NCBI RefSeq assembly: GCF_030269925.1
Contig: NC_085131.1
Coordinates: forward strand, 2,308,001 to 2,372,000
Direction of reading: 5' to 3'
Source: Bombyx mori
Lineage: Eukaryota > Arthropoda > Insecta > Lepidoptera > Bombycidae
Length of the DNA: 64,000 nucleotides
Both the position numbers and the translations under genes were made by a program. Of this stretch, positions 33,714 through 43,375 are shown one piece after another. Numbering within the stretch: position 1 is the stretch's first letter; each line of letters opens with the position of its first letter. The notes under the pieces are model-generated. The model was not told the origin of the DNA and made no database searches. It saw nothing but the letters and a program-made list of their open reading frames with translations.

Positions 33714-34156
33714 AAGTCGTTGTGGCCTAAAGGATAAGACGTCCGGTGCATTCGTATGTAGCGATGCACCGGTGTTCGAATCCCGCAGGCGGGTACCAAT
33801 TTTTCTAATGAAATATGTACTCAACAAATGTTCACGATTGACTTCCACGGTGAAGGAATAACATCGTGTAATAAAAATTAAACCCGCAAAATTATAATTT
33901 GCGTAATCACTGGTGGTAGGACCTCTTGGGAGTCCGCACGGGTAGGTACCACCACCCCGCCTATTTCCGCCGTGAAGCAGTAATGCGTTTCGGTTCGAAG
34001 GATGGAGTAGCCGTTGTAACTATACTGAGATCTTAGAACTTATATCTCGAGGTGGGTGGCGTATTTACGTTGTAGATGTCTATGGGCTCCAGTAACCACT
34101 TAACACCAGGTGGGCTGTGAGCTCGTCCATCCATCTAAGTAATAAAAAAAAAAAAA
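33714..34156 (+). mobile_element. Full-length Bm1 SINE (reference copy of this window)
   Basis: An uninterrupted unit of about 440 bp. The tRNA-derived head AAGTCGTTGTGGCCTAAAGG carries the A box, and GGTGTTCGAATCCC the B box, together the internal RNA polymerase III promoter. The linker (GTGAAGGAATAACATCGTG) and body (ACTGGTGGTAGGACCTC to GTGGGCTGTGAGCTCGTCC) follow, then a CTAAGTAATAAAAAAAAAA tail. It encodes no protein and depends on a LINE for mobility. Confidence 0.95.
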
Positions 34157-34389
34157 GAAGAGATGTACTTGCCAACCCGTCGCTAGCTTCTTCTAGGCTG
34201 CAGAATTCAACGTCACTGCTGGACGACGCGTAATGGCGGCGACTTGACACGGCACTCTTCTAAATTATTTGTCCATAAAACTTGTATACCACTCGCGCAA
34301 CGACGAATATGGTCATCAGTAAAAGTTCGTATAATAGAAAATTAATAAGAGTCCATGAAAATATTTATGTGAAAAAACTAAGCGGCGTG

Positions 34390-34640
34390 TGCGTGTACAA
34401 CGCGTGCGGTGCGATAGTCTTCTTTTTTATTTTGGACTTTTGCTTTTATGTTCTTTTTTATAATTGGCCATGCAATAGGTTTTATGTCTATTCTCATTAA
34501 AAAATAACCACTATTCTTGTTGTTGTACAAAGAGCAAAAAAACGTGTTAATCACACAATGTTTGCTCGATGTGTGAATCGAACCCACAATCCTCGGCGCA
34601 ATAATCAGCGTCGCTAACTACTTCACCACCAAGTCCGTCA
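34390..34640 (-). mobile_element. Second tRNA-derived SINE type (A)
   Basis: On the minus strand an A-box-like TGGTGAAGTAG (34628-34618) and B box GGTTCGATTC (34584-34575) lie about 35 nt apart, as in a tRNA. An unrelated body of about 180 nt follows. Flanks do not pair as an acceptor stem, so it is a SINE head rather than a tRNA gene. The 3' end is not well defined. Confidence 0.45.
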
Positions 34641-34716
34641 AACTAAAAGATTAAACCATAACAGTGGTATTACTTATGCTTACAGCTCACGAAAACTGAA
34701 GAAAATTCTATTATAT

Positions 34717-35379
34717 TGTTACGCTGGTAAGAGTAACGCCATCTATCACCGAATATAATAAATAAATAAATAATAAATAAATATTTACTAACAATTACGC
34801 CACGGTAACTGGTCCCGTGGTAAGTTCGTAAAGAACTTGTGTTACAGGTACCAGATAACGGAAATAAATGTAAGATTTTTATTATACACATACATATATT
34901 TAATATACATCCATAACCCTGGAAAAGACATTTATATTTATCATACAAATATCTTCCCTTGGCGGGATTCGAACCCGCGACCCCCTTGTGTAGTGACCAT
35001 GTCACTTACCACTACACCAGACAGCCGTTATATATAATAGCAGCGATGAATATCAAAAGAACTAGTAATATCGAGAACGCTCGAGAAGTGTAACGCCATC
35101 TATTATCAAATAGCGGAAACACATATCTGGCCTTATCGAGAATGTTCTGGATAATTCCAAGGACGTCGTATACACTATAAAAGCGTTGCACGACACGAAA
35201 GCATTAAGTAATCGGTACTACTTGAAGCGAAACAGCGAACGGATCACCAGATGCGAAGCGGAAAAAGAGAATTGAGAATTTTAAAGTGTTTCCTTAAGTG
35301 TTCTGAGTGTTTAATACAGTTTTAGTTTGTATGTACTTCGGTAGAAATTTTTATTTATCCCGAACAACAGTGCGTAACA
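34717..35379 (+). mobile_element. Solo LTR (Ty3/gypsy-like), carrying a nested SINE
   Basis: It begins TGTTACGC and ends GCGTAACA, an 8-bp perfect terminal inverted repeat, flanked by ATAT on both sides (34713-34716 and 35380-35383) as a 4-bp target duplication. A TATA-like CTATAAAAG lies near 35176. With the SINE and one copy of its duplication removed, the LTR is about 384 bp. Two GTAACGCCATCTAT units (34734 and 35090) show an internal tandem repeat. No internal retrotransposon sequence follows, so it arose by recombination between two LTRs. The orientation is inferred from the TATA position. Confidence 0.6.
34761..35031 (-). mobile_element. Second tRNA-derived SINE type (B) inside the solo LTR
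   Basis: The tRNA-like head on the minus strand has A box TGGTGTAGTGG (35019-35009) and B box GGTTCGAATCC (34975-34965). The 3' region has CTTACCACGGGACCAGTTAC and a (TTTA)n tail (about 34761-34790). ATATAATA at 34753-34760 and 35032-35039 is the target duplication, placing the insertion inside the LTR. Confidence 0.65.
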
Positions 35380-35383
35380 ATAT

Positions 35384-36960
35384 TATACTATAAACTTATA
35401 TTCGCGCGACTATGTACTTTGTATTTGACGAAAAAATTTGTACGAAATTTAAATTTTTCAACTGACTTCAAAAAAGGAGGAGGTTCCCAATTCGACTGTA
35501 TGTTTTTTTTTAATGTTTGTTACCTCGTAACTTTTGACTGGGTGAATCGATTTTAATCAATTTAGTCCAATTCTGATAATGGTATCCATGAGAAAACTAT
35601 ATAAGTCTTAAATTTGCATTAAATACGTGCGCGACAAATAGATGAATAACTCAATAACTCAATATCACGCCAACCGATTTCGATGATTATTGTTTTTAGT
35701 GTATATTAATTTGTTTTGGAATATCTTTTTTTTCTATTTGAGGTCGGTTTTTGTTAAAGCATGTCTATTTACAATTATTTATACGCATCAGTTTGGTGTA
35801 TAACAAAAACTCTACCTTGACATCTGAACCATTAAAGAGATTCAAAAGCTCTATACAGAGTCGGCGAGCTTTCAAAGTCGGTAAATAACCGGGGAGGCCG
35901 TGAAAACGTTGCGCCGTTTCATCCGTGAAGCTCGAATGGCTTACGTAAACGAGCTTTGAATAGTGATGGACTTTTTTATGTAATGAATGAAAACTATTGT
36001 TCGTTTTTTTAAATATGAGGTATCTCAAATTAAAAGCATCTCTATTCCTTCTTTTCTTTTCTTATGTGAAACAATGTCACGATATGATAGTCTCTCTCCA
36101 TTTCCAAAAGTCCCTTACCATCGGTGAGACCATGAGTTAGTTCATCTATGATATTTTTATTGACAACTACTACTTCGCACTTACTCTTAACAATAGTCAA
36201 TCGGATGCATGGTTCAGTAGTTATAACGGAACTTTCGTAAAAAACACTGCAGATTTATATATTACTATAGATTTCTGGAGCGGTTCTCTTTATACTGCTG
36301 CTCTCTATGCTGCTTTATATGCAGCTGCATATTAATTCATAATATGAAGCTGTTTATTAAGTAATAAAAGGGCGATAGCATAGTGCTGTTAACTATTTTC
36401 TGAGGCATGAATGAGAAGCGATTTATTATGTACAATACGTTTTAATGTAATTGCAATTCATGATTACAAAAATTGCTCATAGCTTTGGGAATTATATTGT
36501 GGAACGAAGAAGGTTATTACGAAGTATGCTTTATGATCTTTGAAATAATAGTAAAAATCGTTAAGCTTATGCTTGTCAGATTAACTTCTTTTGTTTATAC
36601 GGCAGTTAGGCTCGTAGTCCTAATTTCGGTTTGAAGAGTAAGGGCATCATGATTCATTGTTAAGGCAATTCTGCATCACAAATACAAATGTAGTATCTGT
36701 AGTTTCTTTTTGTTGCTTGCAAGTATTTTAACTTTCCAAATATTTCTGATAGCTGAAATCAAAAAAATGCGTGTAGTTGAGTTTGTTACTTATAATTCAT
36801 TTAACTTTCAAAATGTCTCTCAAAGAAATGCGTCTATTTGAGTTGCGAAATTCTTTGGAAATTCCTTGGTGTACATGTTTCAATCAGGGATTTTGAATGT
36901 ACATTATGTCGGTCACTAAAGTGATAAAGGTTCAAGGTGTCTTCAAATCGTCAACTGGCA
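35384..36960. other. Intron stretch with dispersed repeats; no gene
   Basis: About 35456-35756 (CAACTGACTTCAAAAAAGGA ... TTTGAGGTCGGTTTTTGTTA) is a repeat type very common in Lepidoptera, with partly complementary ends. About 36197-36275 (CAATCGGATGCATGGTTCAG) is a piece of the repeat seen complete at 43376-43625. The minus frame 35765-36028 shows no domain. Confidence 0.4.
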
Positions 36961-36976
36961 ACAAATCTATGTTCTT

Positions 36977-37142
36977 TTTTTATATTTGAGGGATTACTGG
37001 TGGCCCGGAGGCCTTTCCAGTTTCACAAGGGCAGGTGGGCGAGTAAAGGCTCAACTAGGAGGGGTGGGATTTGCTAACAGCTACCCGAGCGCCTCCAAGG
37101 GAGGCCTAACAAGTCAAGAGTAGCTGCTTCGCGAATGAATCT
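36977..37142 (-). mobile_element. 5'-truncated BMC1/L1Bm-like LINE tail with 14-bp target duplication
   Basis: The reverse complement matches the 3' UTR of the LINE at 28863-32407 (from TTCATTCGCGAAGCAGCTAC to GGCCTCCGGGCCACCAGTAA). The T-rich start is the reversed poly-A. AAATCTATGTTCTT (36963-36976) and AAATCTATATTCTT (37143-37156) are the target duplication. A clean dead-on-arrival insertion. Confidence 0.85.
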
Positions 37143-37538
37143 AAATCTATATTCTTCATCTTTCATCAACAGTCTCTAAACGGACGTTGGTGATCATCAA
37201 ACTTATTTCCGTCCCAGTTCGGGTTCAGAATAGGGATGTAAAATTATTTGGTACTTGATATAAGCAGTTTATTAAAAATTCTATCGCTTCTCTTATTCTA
37301 TCTGTTTTTTTCGGAATAGTGCACCAAATTCCTATTATGCACAAATGCAAAAAAGTCGTAATCCACCTTTGTTAATCTCGTTTCCTCGCGCATAACTGAG
37401 TAGTTTTTTTTTCAAATAACCGACCCTGACATTGGCTATGCCTGTATTGTTTTACTTATGAATCGTGTTCGCTTGATTTCTGGAAATTTCTGGAAAAATG
37501 CTAGTGTGAATCCGTGTTCAAGCAATTTCTATTTACAG

Positions 37539-37684
37539 ATAACGATGATTCGAATACTGGTACCGAAGCCAACCATCTCGCAACGCTGCCGGAAGAGGAA
37601 GCAGTAGTCGCCATGATGGGACTCCCTAAAGCCGGGGAAATCACACGAGCGCAGCTTAGGATCAAGGAGAGCAAAGAGTTTAAG
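37539..37684 (+). CDS. Calx: Sodium/calcium exchanger exon (end of cytoplasmic loop)
   Basis: The acceptor TCTATTTACAG and donor AAG|GTGATC enclose 146 nt. Entered with G from the previous exon it reads DNDDSNTGTEANHLATLPEE, an acidic linker, and ends with MGLPKAGEITRAQLRIKESKEFK. The ESKEFK end is a hallmark of insect Calx just before the last part of the cytoplasmic loop. It leaves in phase 0. Both exon 12204-12263 and exon 11086-11177 can splice to it in frame. A 72-codon reading frame continues through the donor to 37732 but the extension is intronic. Confidence 0.9.
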
Positions 37685-37824
37685 GTGATCGACCAATATT
37701 TCAAGGCTTCCGAATTGGGTCATTTCATTTAAAGATTAGTTGATAAGTAAGTGGCTTAGTAGACAAGACGACCGTATTTAATAAAAACTTGAAAAATTTA
37801 CAGCTTTGCGTAATTTATATTAAC

Positions 37825-38035
37825 AATCACGGACTCGCAAAGGTATCCTATTTCTGCTGTGAAGTAATCATAATGCCATGATGACGTGATTCCCGGGGTC
37901 CATAGATTTGATAATGTGAATGTCCTGAGGTTAAAATGGCAATTGTATGATGACTCCACCCTTCAAAACGGAACAAATGACTGCTTTGTGGCAGAAATGG
38001 GCAGGGAGAGAGGTGCTTACATACTCACAACATCT
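37825..38035 (-). repeat. Decayed Bm1-like sequence between two exchanger exons
   Basis: CCACCCTTCAAAACGGAACA and GACTGCTTTGTGGCAGAAAT resemble the Bm1 body on the minus strand with many changes. It occupies most of the 498-nt intron. Frames crossing it are not genes. Confidence 0.5.
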
Positions 38036-38182
38036 ACAGGGGTTTTCGCATTTGGACACAATGGCCGGTCTACTCTAAGCCACAGATACTTTCTTATACC
38101 AATGAACAAGCCACACCTGGGTAATATTAAGGCAAACTTAAGGCTTAACTTGAATTGTATATTGACATTTTGCTTGTTACAG

Positions 38183-38282
38183 AACACAGTAGACAAATTG
38201 GTGCAAAGAGCGAACGCGTCTATAATCATAGGAACGTCTTCATGGAAGGAGCAATTCGCGGAAGCCTTAACCGCCAATTCAG
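38183..38282 (+). CDS. Calx: Sodium/calcium exchanger exon (loop segment before the second membrane half)
   Basis: After TTGCTTGTTACAG, 100 nt read NTVDKLVQRANASIIIGTSS, then WKEQFAEALTANS and a split glycine before GTGCAT. The pattern TVDKL...GTSSWKEQF is highly conserved in NCX/Calx proteins and lies at the end of the large regulatory loop, near the membrane. It enters in phase 0 and leaves with one base, which fits exon 40488. Confidence 0.95.
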
Positions 38283-38373
38283 GTGCATAATGATGTGTGA
38301 ACTAAAATACATCTAATACCTTGATTAACATTAATCATACCATCACTTACTGGTAGCTATTTATACCATAGTA

Positions 38374-38637
38374 CAGTGGTCGGGGAACCGGGGTAAATTA
38401 CCCCAAATGGGGTAACTTGAAATTTTGGGGGGTAAAAATGAAACTTTTGTGAGTAAAAAGTATATATTGAAGTGAAACTTCTTTAGAATCGTTGTGATTT
38501 CAAATTATCATGGGAGCTATAATATGAAAGATGCTAAAAGGAAGCGATTTCGTTTTTTTTTGTTCTTCCCCATGGGGTAATATCAACATGCACAAAAATA
38601 TTTTGGGGTAATAATTAAAAAAGTTCCCCGACCGCTG
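38374..38637. mobile_element. hAT-type MITE with 8-bp target duplication
   Basis: Terminal inverted repeats CAGTGGTCGGGGAAC and GTTCCCCGACCGCTG (one mismatch) bound 264 nt. CCATAGTA (38366-38373) and CCATAGCA (38638-38645) are the 8-bp target duplication diagnostic of hAT transposons. Internal sequence repeats GGGGTAA several times on both sides. No transposase is encoded; it relied on a hAT transposase elsewhere. It lies in the exchanger intron after exon 38183-38282. Confidence 0.85.
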
Positions 38638-38695
38638 CCATAGCAGGTAGATAACGGTATACGACATGTAATACTCAAAAGGGACTTTTTGGCGG

Positions 38696-38960
38696 GAACG
38701 CGAGGAGTGAAGTTGTGTGATTTGTTTTATTTTGTCTATTTAGTGTTTCTTCAGGTTTAAATGTGTAATAATGGTGGTTTATTAACTGTTTAATATCTGT
38801 GAAAGTGCACAAATGTGGGAAAATGAAACAAAGCTGCTGGACGTAACTTCTCGGGTTCCTCCAAAAAGTCCATTGAAAAAATCTCAGTAAATGACCACCA
38901 TTTTGCTGCGATTATATTTCATCCCATATCATCTCATTTCATTAAATTTCATCCCAGTTG
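38696..38960 (+). repeat. Unclassified interspersed repeat, copy 2 (with short ORF)
   Basis: It mirrors 32728-32986. The 25-codon frame 38813-38890 starts MWENETKLLDVTSR and ends PPKSPLKKSQ, the same length and start context as copy 1. Flanking GGCGGGAACGCGAGGAG and CATCCCATATCATCTCATTT are shared. Class unknown. Confidence 0.6.
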
Positions 38961-39307
38961 ATTAATGTCTCAAATTAATCATCTTCATTTCATTTCACTC
39001 CATATTATCATTTTTCATAAAATTAAGAATACAAAGTAAAATAAGACATGACTTAAAGGTCTTAGTTACCAGGTCATAAAATCAGTTAAAAAAAAGTAAT
39101 ACTCAAAATAAACAAAGCAAAACAAAAATAATAGTATAAAATTTAACTGTAGATTAATTTGTAAGAAAATGTCATGAAGTCAAATGTGCAAAAGCAATAA
39201 GATGGTACGTGCATTTTCAGTGCAAAAGTTCAAAATGGGTAATTTGACCCGTCATGGTATGTTTAGTGTTAAATGCTCGAATATCTTCTATCTTCTTCTT
39301 CTATATA

Positions 39308-39533
39308 TATAAAAATGAATTGCTGTTCGTTAGTCTCGCTAAAACTCGAGAGCGGCTGGACCGATTTGGCTAATTTTGGTCTTGAATTATTTGTGGAAGT
39401 CCAGAGAAGGTTTAAAAGTTAGATAAATATGAAAATACTCGTGATTAAATAAAAATTTTGTTTTTCCTTTGATGTGTCCCTTGATGTGTCCTTTATTTAT
39501 CGATTGAGGCACTACGAAGTCTGCCGGGTCAGC
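39308..39533 (+). mobile_element. Helitron-like element, family 1
   Basis: It starts TCTATATATATAAAAATGAA and ends TGCCGGGTCAGCTAG|T. It matches 4601-4884 and 59006-59293 in the other orientation. Internal AAACTCGAGAGCGGCTGGAC and TTATTTGTGGAAGTCCAGAG are conserved. A short GATGTGTCC tandem duplication occurs near 39470-39490. Confidence 0.65.
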
Positions 39534-40487
39534 TAGTGATACTATAAAAATCTACGCTATAAAAATAACTTAAAATCATTGTAACATAAATAAATTCTTG
39601 AAACATTTGTCGCCGAGTTTTACCGAAAAAAAATGACATAACAACTAGGTATTTCATATAGTGTAGTCAAAAAATTGCAGAAAACGGCACAAGAAATCGA
39701 ATTTGCTCACATTTCGTGTGTTAAGTGATTATTTTTATTGTATTAGAATCCTTTTTCACTTCGTTCTCATCTTATACGCGTTAAAATTTGATTTAATAAG
39801 ACATTGAAAAAAGCTAACACATTTAAATAGATTATTAACAAGGTATGTTAGTATGTTCGGGTGTTTGTCTGTGCGCCTGTACAACAAAATCCCACAAGAT
39901 GTTCATAACCTACATATACATAGGATTAAGAAAACTATTAAAGAACATCTTTGCAATAAAGCTTACTATAAAGTCAATGATTATCTAGAAAATTGGACAA
40001 AGTGGGAATGAGTTGCTCGCTATGGGCATTTCAATATAGCAATAATTGTTACGTTATAATAATACTCCTTGTAAAAACGAATATTTAAATTAAATCTAAT
40101 ATTAAAAAAAAGTACTCTAATATTTAAAAAAAAAAGACATGCCCGCTGAGTTCCTTGCCAGTTCTTCTCAGGACGGAGGCTAGTTCTTGTGAATTGGCGG
40201 TAGTTCTTTTTGACGTTCAACAAGTATGTAATTTCATTTATGTTGAATATTTTTTTTTTATTTGATTTCATTTGATTTGTACCGCCTATTGTACAAACGT
40301 ATCTGCTTGTTGACTGTTTTCTGATGATAATTCTGTTTTGGTGTGCAATAACATAAGCTATATCTCTCTCTCTCTCTCTCTTTTCTCTACGTTAGAGATA
40401 TCGTACTTTTTGGGTCAAGCTTATATGTTTTGTACCACTCTTTGCGTCTTCCTCATTCCTCATGTAACATTAATAATTTATTTCCAG
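39534..40487. other. Exchanger intron, no gene
   Basis: The plus strand at about 39870-40010 (CGCCTGTACAACAAAATCCC ... GATTATCTAGAAAATTGGAC) encodes RLYNKIPQDVHN and NKAYYKVNDYLE, which look like the C-terminal end of a retroelement or PiggyBac-derived fragment. The family is not assigned. (TC)n at 40365-40382. Confidence 0.4.
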
Positions 40488-40586
40488 GTTCAGACGACCC
40501 AGACGAGCCTCCTTCGTGCTTTGACTACGTTCTCCACGTGGTCACTTTGTTCTGGAAAATCATATTCGCTTTGATACCACCGACAG
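40488..40586 (+). CDS. Calx: Sodium/calcium exchanger exon (start of second membrane half)
   Basis: Between TTATTTCCAG and GTGATC, 99 nt encode SDDPDEPPSCFDYVLHV, then VTLFWKIIFALIPPT and a split Asp. PSCFDYVLH...FWK..FA.IPPT is the conserved entry into the first helix of the C-terminal membrane domain in NCX proteins. Phase in and out fits exons 38183 and 41439. Confidence 0.95.
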
Positions 40587-40953
40587 GTGATCATTTTGTT
40601 TATCTCGGAACTTAGAAGGTGGTGCGATCATACACTCTCAAATAAATGCTCTGAGTATTTCTTTTGGACGTCCGCCATCACTTCTCATCATGACTATGCG
40701 CTACTGAAGCAGAGTTTACTCCCAATACTTGGAAAGACCGCGTTCATCAAAGTGATCATTTATGTGACGTATTATCATCCGGCTTCGTAAATAACTTCTT
40801 CCAGGGTATTTTCTGTGTGCTGTAACACAGTGACCAGGTGGTGCCACCGACACTCCAGAGATTGAAGAGTGATAGCTCCCAATCACCATCTAATGAGCTG
40901 TATTTTCGGATACGTAGGCTTTATAAAAAAAAATCTTCAAAAAATTTAAGGAT

Positions 40954-41322
40954 TAGTTTTTTTTTTATTGCCTTGTAGACAGACGAGCATACGGCTCACC
41001 TGATCGTGAGTGGTCACCGTCGCCCATGGACTTCAACAATGCCAGGGGCAGAGCCAACCCGCTGCCTACCGCTCAATACTTACTCTCCACAAGCCTCGTT
41101 TGAAGAAGGACATGTCATAGCGCTCGGGAAACACCGTAGAGAGGAGCTCATTCCATAGTCGGATGGTACGTGGCAAAAAAGACCTCTGTAAACGCACTGT
41201 GGATGACCGCAGTGGCTCCAGGTAGTATGGATTCTACTCCGGTGGCGGGCGGTGCGATGGTAAAAACGAGATGCCGGTATCATCTCTAACAATTCCTCAG
41301 AGCACTCTCCATCGAACATTTT
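40954..41322 (-). mobile_element. CR1-like LINE 3' end
   Basis: It starts with the reversed A-tail and TTGCCTTGTAGACAGACGAG. The minus strand encodes MFDGECSEELLEMIPASRFY, then PYYLEPLRSS-type residues and FQRSFLPRTIRLWNELLS, FPERYDMSFFKRGL. It occupies the intron between exons 40488 and 41439 and ends 117 nt before the latter. Confidence 0.8.
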
Positions 41323-41438
41323 AATTTTGTAATTTTGAAAATTGTAATTTTAACCCAACATATTTTCTATAATACAAACGAATCTTTAATAATTATCTTA
41401 GTTTCTTTGAAGTGTCTAACTCGATTAACTTTATTCAG

Positions 41439-41597
41439 ACATCGGCGGTGGCTACGTCTGCTTTGTGGTTTCGATAATTTGCATCGGCCTGGTGACGGCT
41501 GTGATTGGAGATGTCGCGTCACACTTCGGCTGTACTCTTGGCATCAAGGATTCTGTCACAGCCATCGTATTTGTGGCTTTGGGCACGAGTATTCCTG
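41439..41597 (+). CDS. Calx: Sodium/calcium exchanger exon (membrane helices, start of alpha-2 repeat)
   Basis: Between CTTTATTCAG and GTACGT, 159 nt encode DIGGGYVCFVVSIICIGLVT, AVIGDVASHFGCTLGIKDSV and TAIVFVALGTSIP. This is a transmembrane segment followed by the first part of the alpha-2 repeat, whose GTSIP(D) motif helps form the ion-binding site. The Asp codon is split across the splice junction (G|AC), and the motif continues as DTFAS in the next exon. Confidence 0.97.
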
Positions 41598-41629
41598 GTA
41601 CGTGTCTTTTTTTTTTCTTTTTCTTAAGT

Positions 41630-42085
41630 CTTCGTCAAACAGAACGCGTACTTAGCGCCGCGTTTTAACATTGCGCTCTTTTCATGTCACACAAATTGAC
41701 TAGATGAGCCCAACGCTCCTTGACGCAACGTAACGCCAATTCATAGCGCCTTTCGATAGCAATGTGAAAATTTAAAAGTATTAAGATCTCGAGTGATTCA
41801 GATGTGGCATTGTATAAACATGGGTATTTCCTAACTAATTCTATCAATTTTTCGGGCATTATCCAGTATTTTAATACACATTCACTCGGACGCTAAAATA
41901 AAATTTGTAAATAATTACAACGCCTGACGTCAAAGCGTCCTAACGCCGCGACAGAGCGTTGCGTACTTATAGCGCTGGGGCTCTGTTTGACGGTATACCA
42001 TAGTAGTACAACACATCTTGGCGTCATAGCGCGCTGTCAGTTTAACGCTCTGACGCGCGCTAATTACGCGTTCTGTTTGACGAAG
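41630..42085. mobile_element. Inverted-repeat element (MITE) just after an exchanger exon
   Basis: CTTCGTCAAACAGAACGCGT (41630 on) and ACGCGTTCTGTTTGACGAAG (to 42085) are exact terminal inverted repeats, and the 29-bp termini (41630-41658, 42057-42085) differ at one position. The interior is dense in AACGC, GCGTC and AGCGC motifs in both orientations. The target duplication is not clear (TTAA-like left, TTTA right). It begins 32 nt downstream of the splice donor of exon 41439-41597. Non-coding. Confidence 0.75.
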
Positions 42086-43126
42086 CCTTTAGTTCTTTGA
42101 TATATTGATTTCAGAGGATCCGAAACTGAAATTTTCTATCCGGATACGCGATTCTGATAAACACGAACTGCAACATTTTCATCATATATAGTACCAGTAG
42201 TATCATCTATAGTATCCTGGTCTCCCTTCCTAATTACTACCAAATTTTACTGAAATTTATTATACGAGATCAAAAAGTAGTGAGAATGACTCACTCCTTA
42301 GTAAATTGAAAGAATACTTAAGGGGAAACAGGTACGAAGACGATAACGAGGTGATGGATGCCGTGGAGAGCTTTTTTCACGACCAAGACAAAACTTTTTT
42401 TTTGAAAGGGATTTGAAGTCTAAGAAAAGCGCTGGAGTCGGTGTGTAGAGAAATTCGAAGACTATGTAGAAAAATAAATTATTTAGTTATCGATAGTCAT
42501 TATGTTCTATCTTATTCTCACTACTTTTCGATTCTCCTAGTACAATGAATCATAAGTGTGAATACCACATATTTATTATACACACTTTACATAATTATGT
42601 ATTTGATGCGAAATAATTAGTTGGATAATCAGATTAATACACAATTCCAGGAGGACTTTCACCTCTGTCTGAAGAAGGCATTCATACTGAATCCATGTGA
42701 TTCATTATATTTTACAAACCAGATACAAGAAACAATATCATGTCTCACCTAGATGAGACACGATATTGTTTACCAACTAATAAGTTTAAAAATTACTGGA
42801 TGGACAATCTATGTCTAAAATGATGTCTAAAAGAAGAATAAAACACCTGATTCTGATATTTGGAATACCAAATTTGAATTAAATACCTATATTCTAAAGA
42901 CGTCTATCACCGAGAAGGTGGCCGAAAAAATTTGTTTATGGGGTCATAAGGATTTTTTTATCGACATAATGTATTCAGCTAATATCGACAGGCAAGCACA
43001 CAACACACAGCCTTATTACATGCGACTAAAGATAAAAATACGAAACCCTGGTTTTCTAGTTGAGAGTAAATACCCTAACTAACAATCCACTTAGGCAATT
43101 GAAGGCACCCCTATATATTTTCTTAG
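42086..43126. other. Exchanger intron with a short hairpin
   Basis: AT-rich and no gene. An 18-bp hairpin with one mismatch and a 6-nt loop lies at 42730-42771. Otherwise no element recognised. Confidence 0.4.
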
Positions 43127-43298
43127 ACACGTTTGCGAGTAAAGTGGCCGCTATCCAAGATAAGCACGCGGATGCTTCTGTTGGCAACGTGACCGGCTCT
43201 AATGCTGTGAACGTATTCCTTGGTATCGGCGTCGCGTGGACGGTGGCCGCCATCTTCCACTGGAGTAAGAACGAGAAGTTCCACGTGGACCCTGGGAA
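43127..43298 (+). CDS. Calx: Sodium/calcium exchanger exon (alpha-2 repeat core)
   Basis: Between ATTTTCTTAG and GTGAGT, 172 nt encode DTFASKVAAIQDKHADASVG, NVTGSNAVNVFLGIGVAWTV and AAIFHWSKNEKFHVDPG. The strings DTFASK, ADASVGNVTGSNAVNVFLG and GIGVAW are the signature of the alpha-2 repeat of NCX antiporters, where sodium and calcium are bound. It leaves with two bases (AA) completed by C from the last exon to give Asn. Confidence 0.98.
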
Positions 43299-43375
43299 GT
43301 GAGTATCGAAGATTTACAATAAAATCACGGGATATATCGCAGGATTTTCGTTGTTGATGTGTTTATTATAGACTA

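Noticed and set aside
34963..35030. A tRNA gene on the minus strand (good A and B boxes)
   Set aside because: The putative acceptor ends do not pair and the sequence continues into a body with a (TTTA)n tail and a target duplication, so it is a SINE head.
35089..35379. A shorter LTR starting TGTAACGCC at 35089
   Set aside because: No target duplication for that start; the true start with a matching 8-bp terminus and ATAT duplication is 34717.
37685..37732. Read-through end of the exchanger at the stop after exon 37539-37684
   Set aside because: The donor AAG|GTGATC and the phase-0 fit to exon 38183 make the extension intronic; the following exons are strongly conserved.
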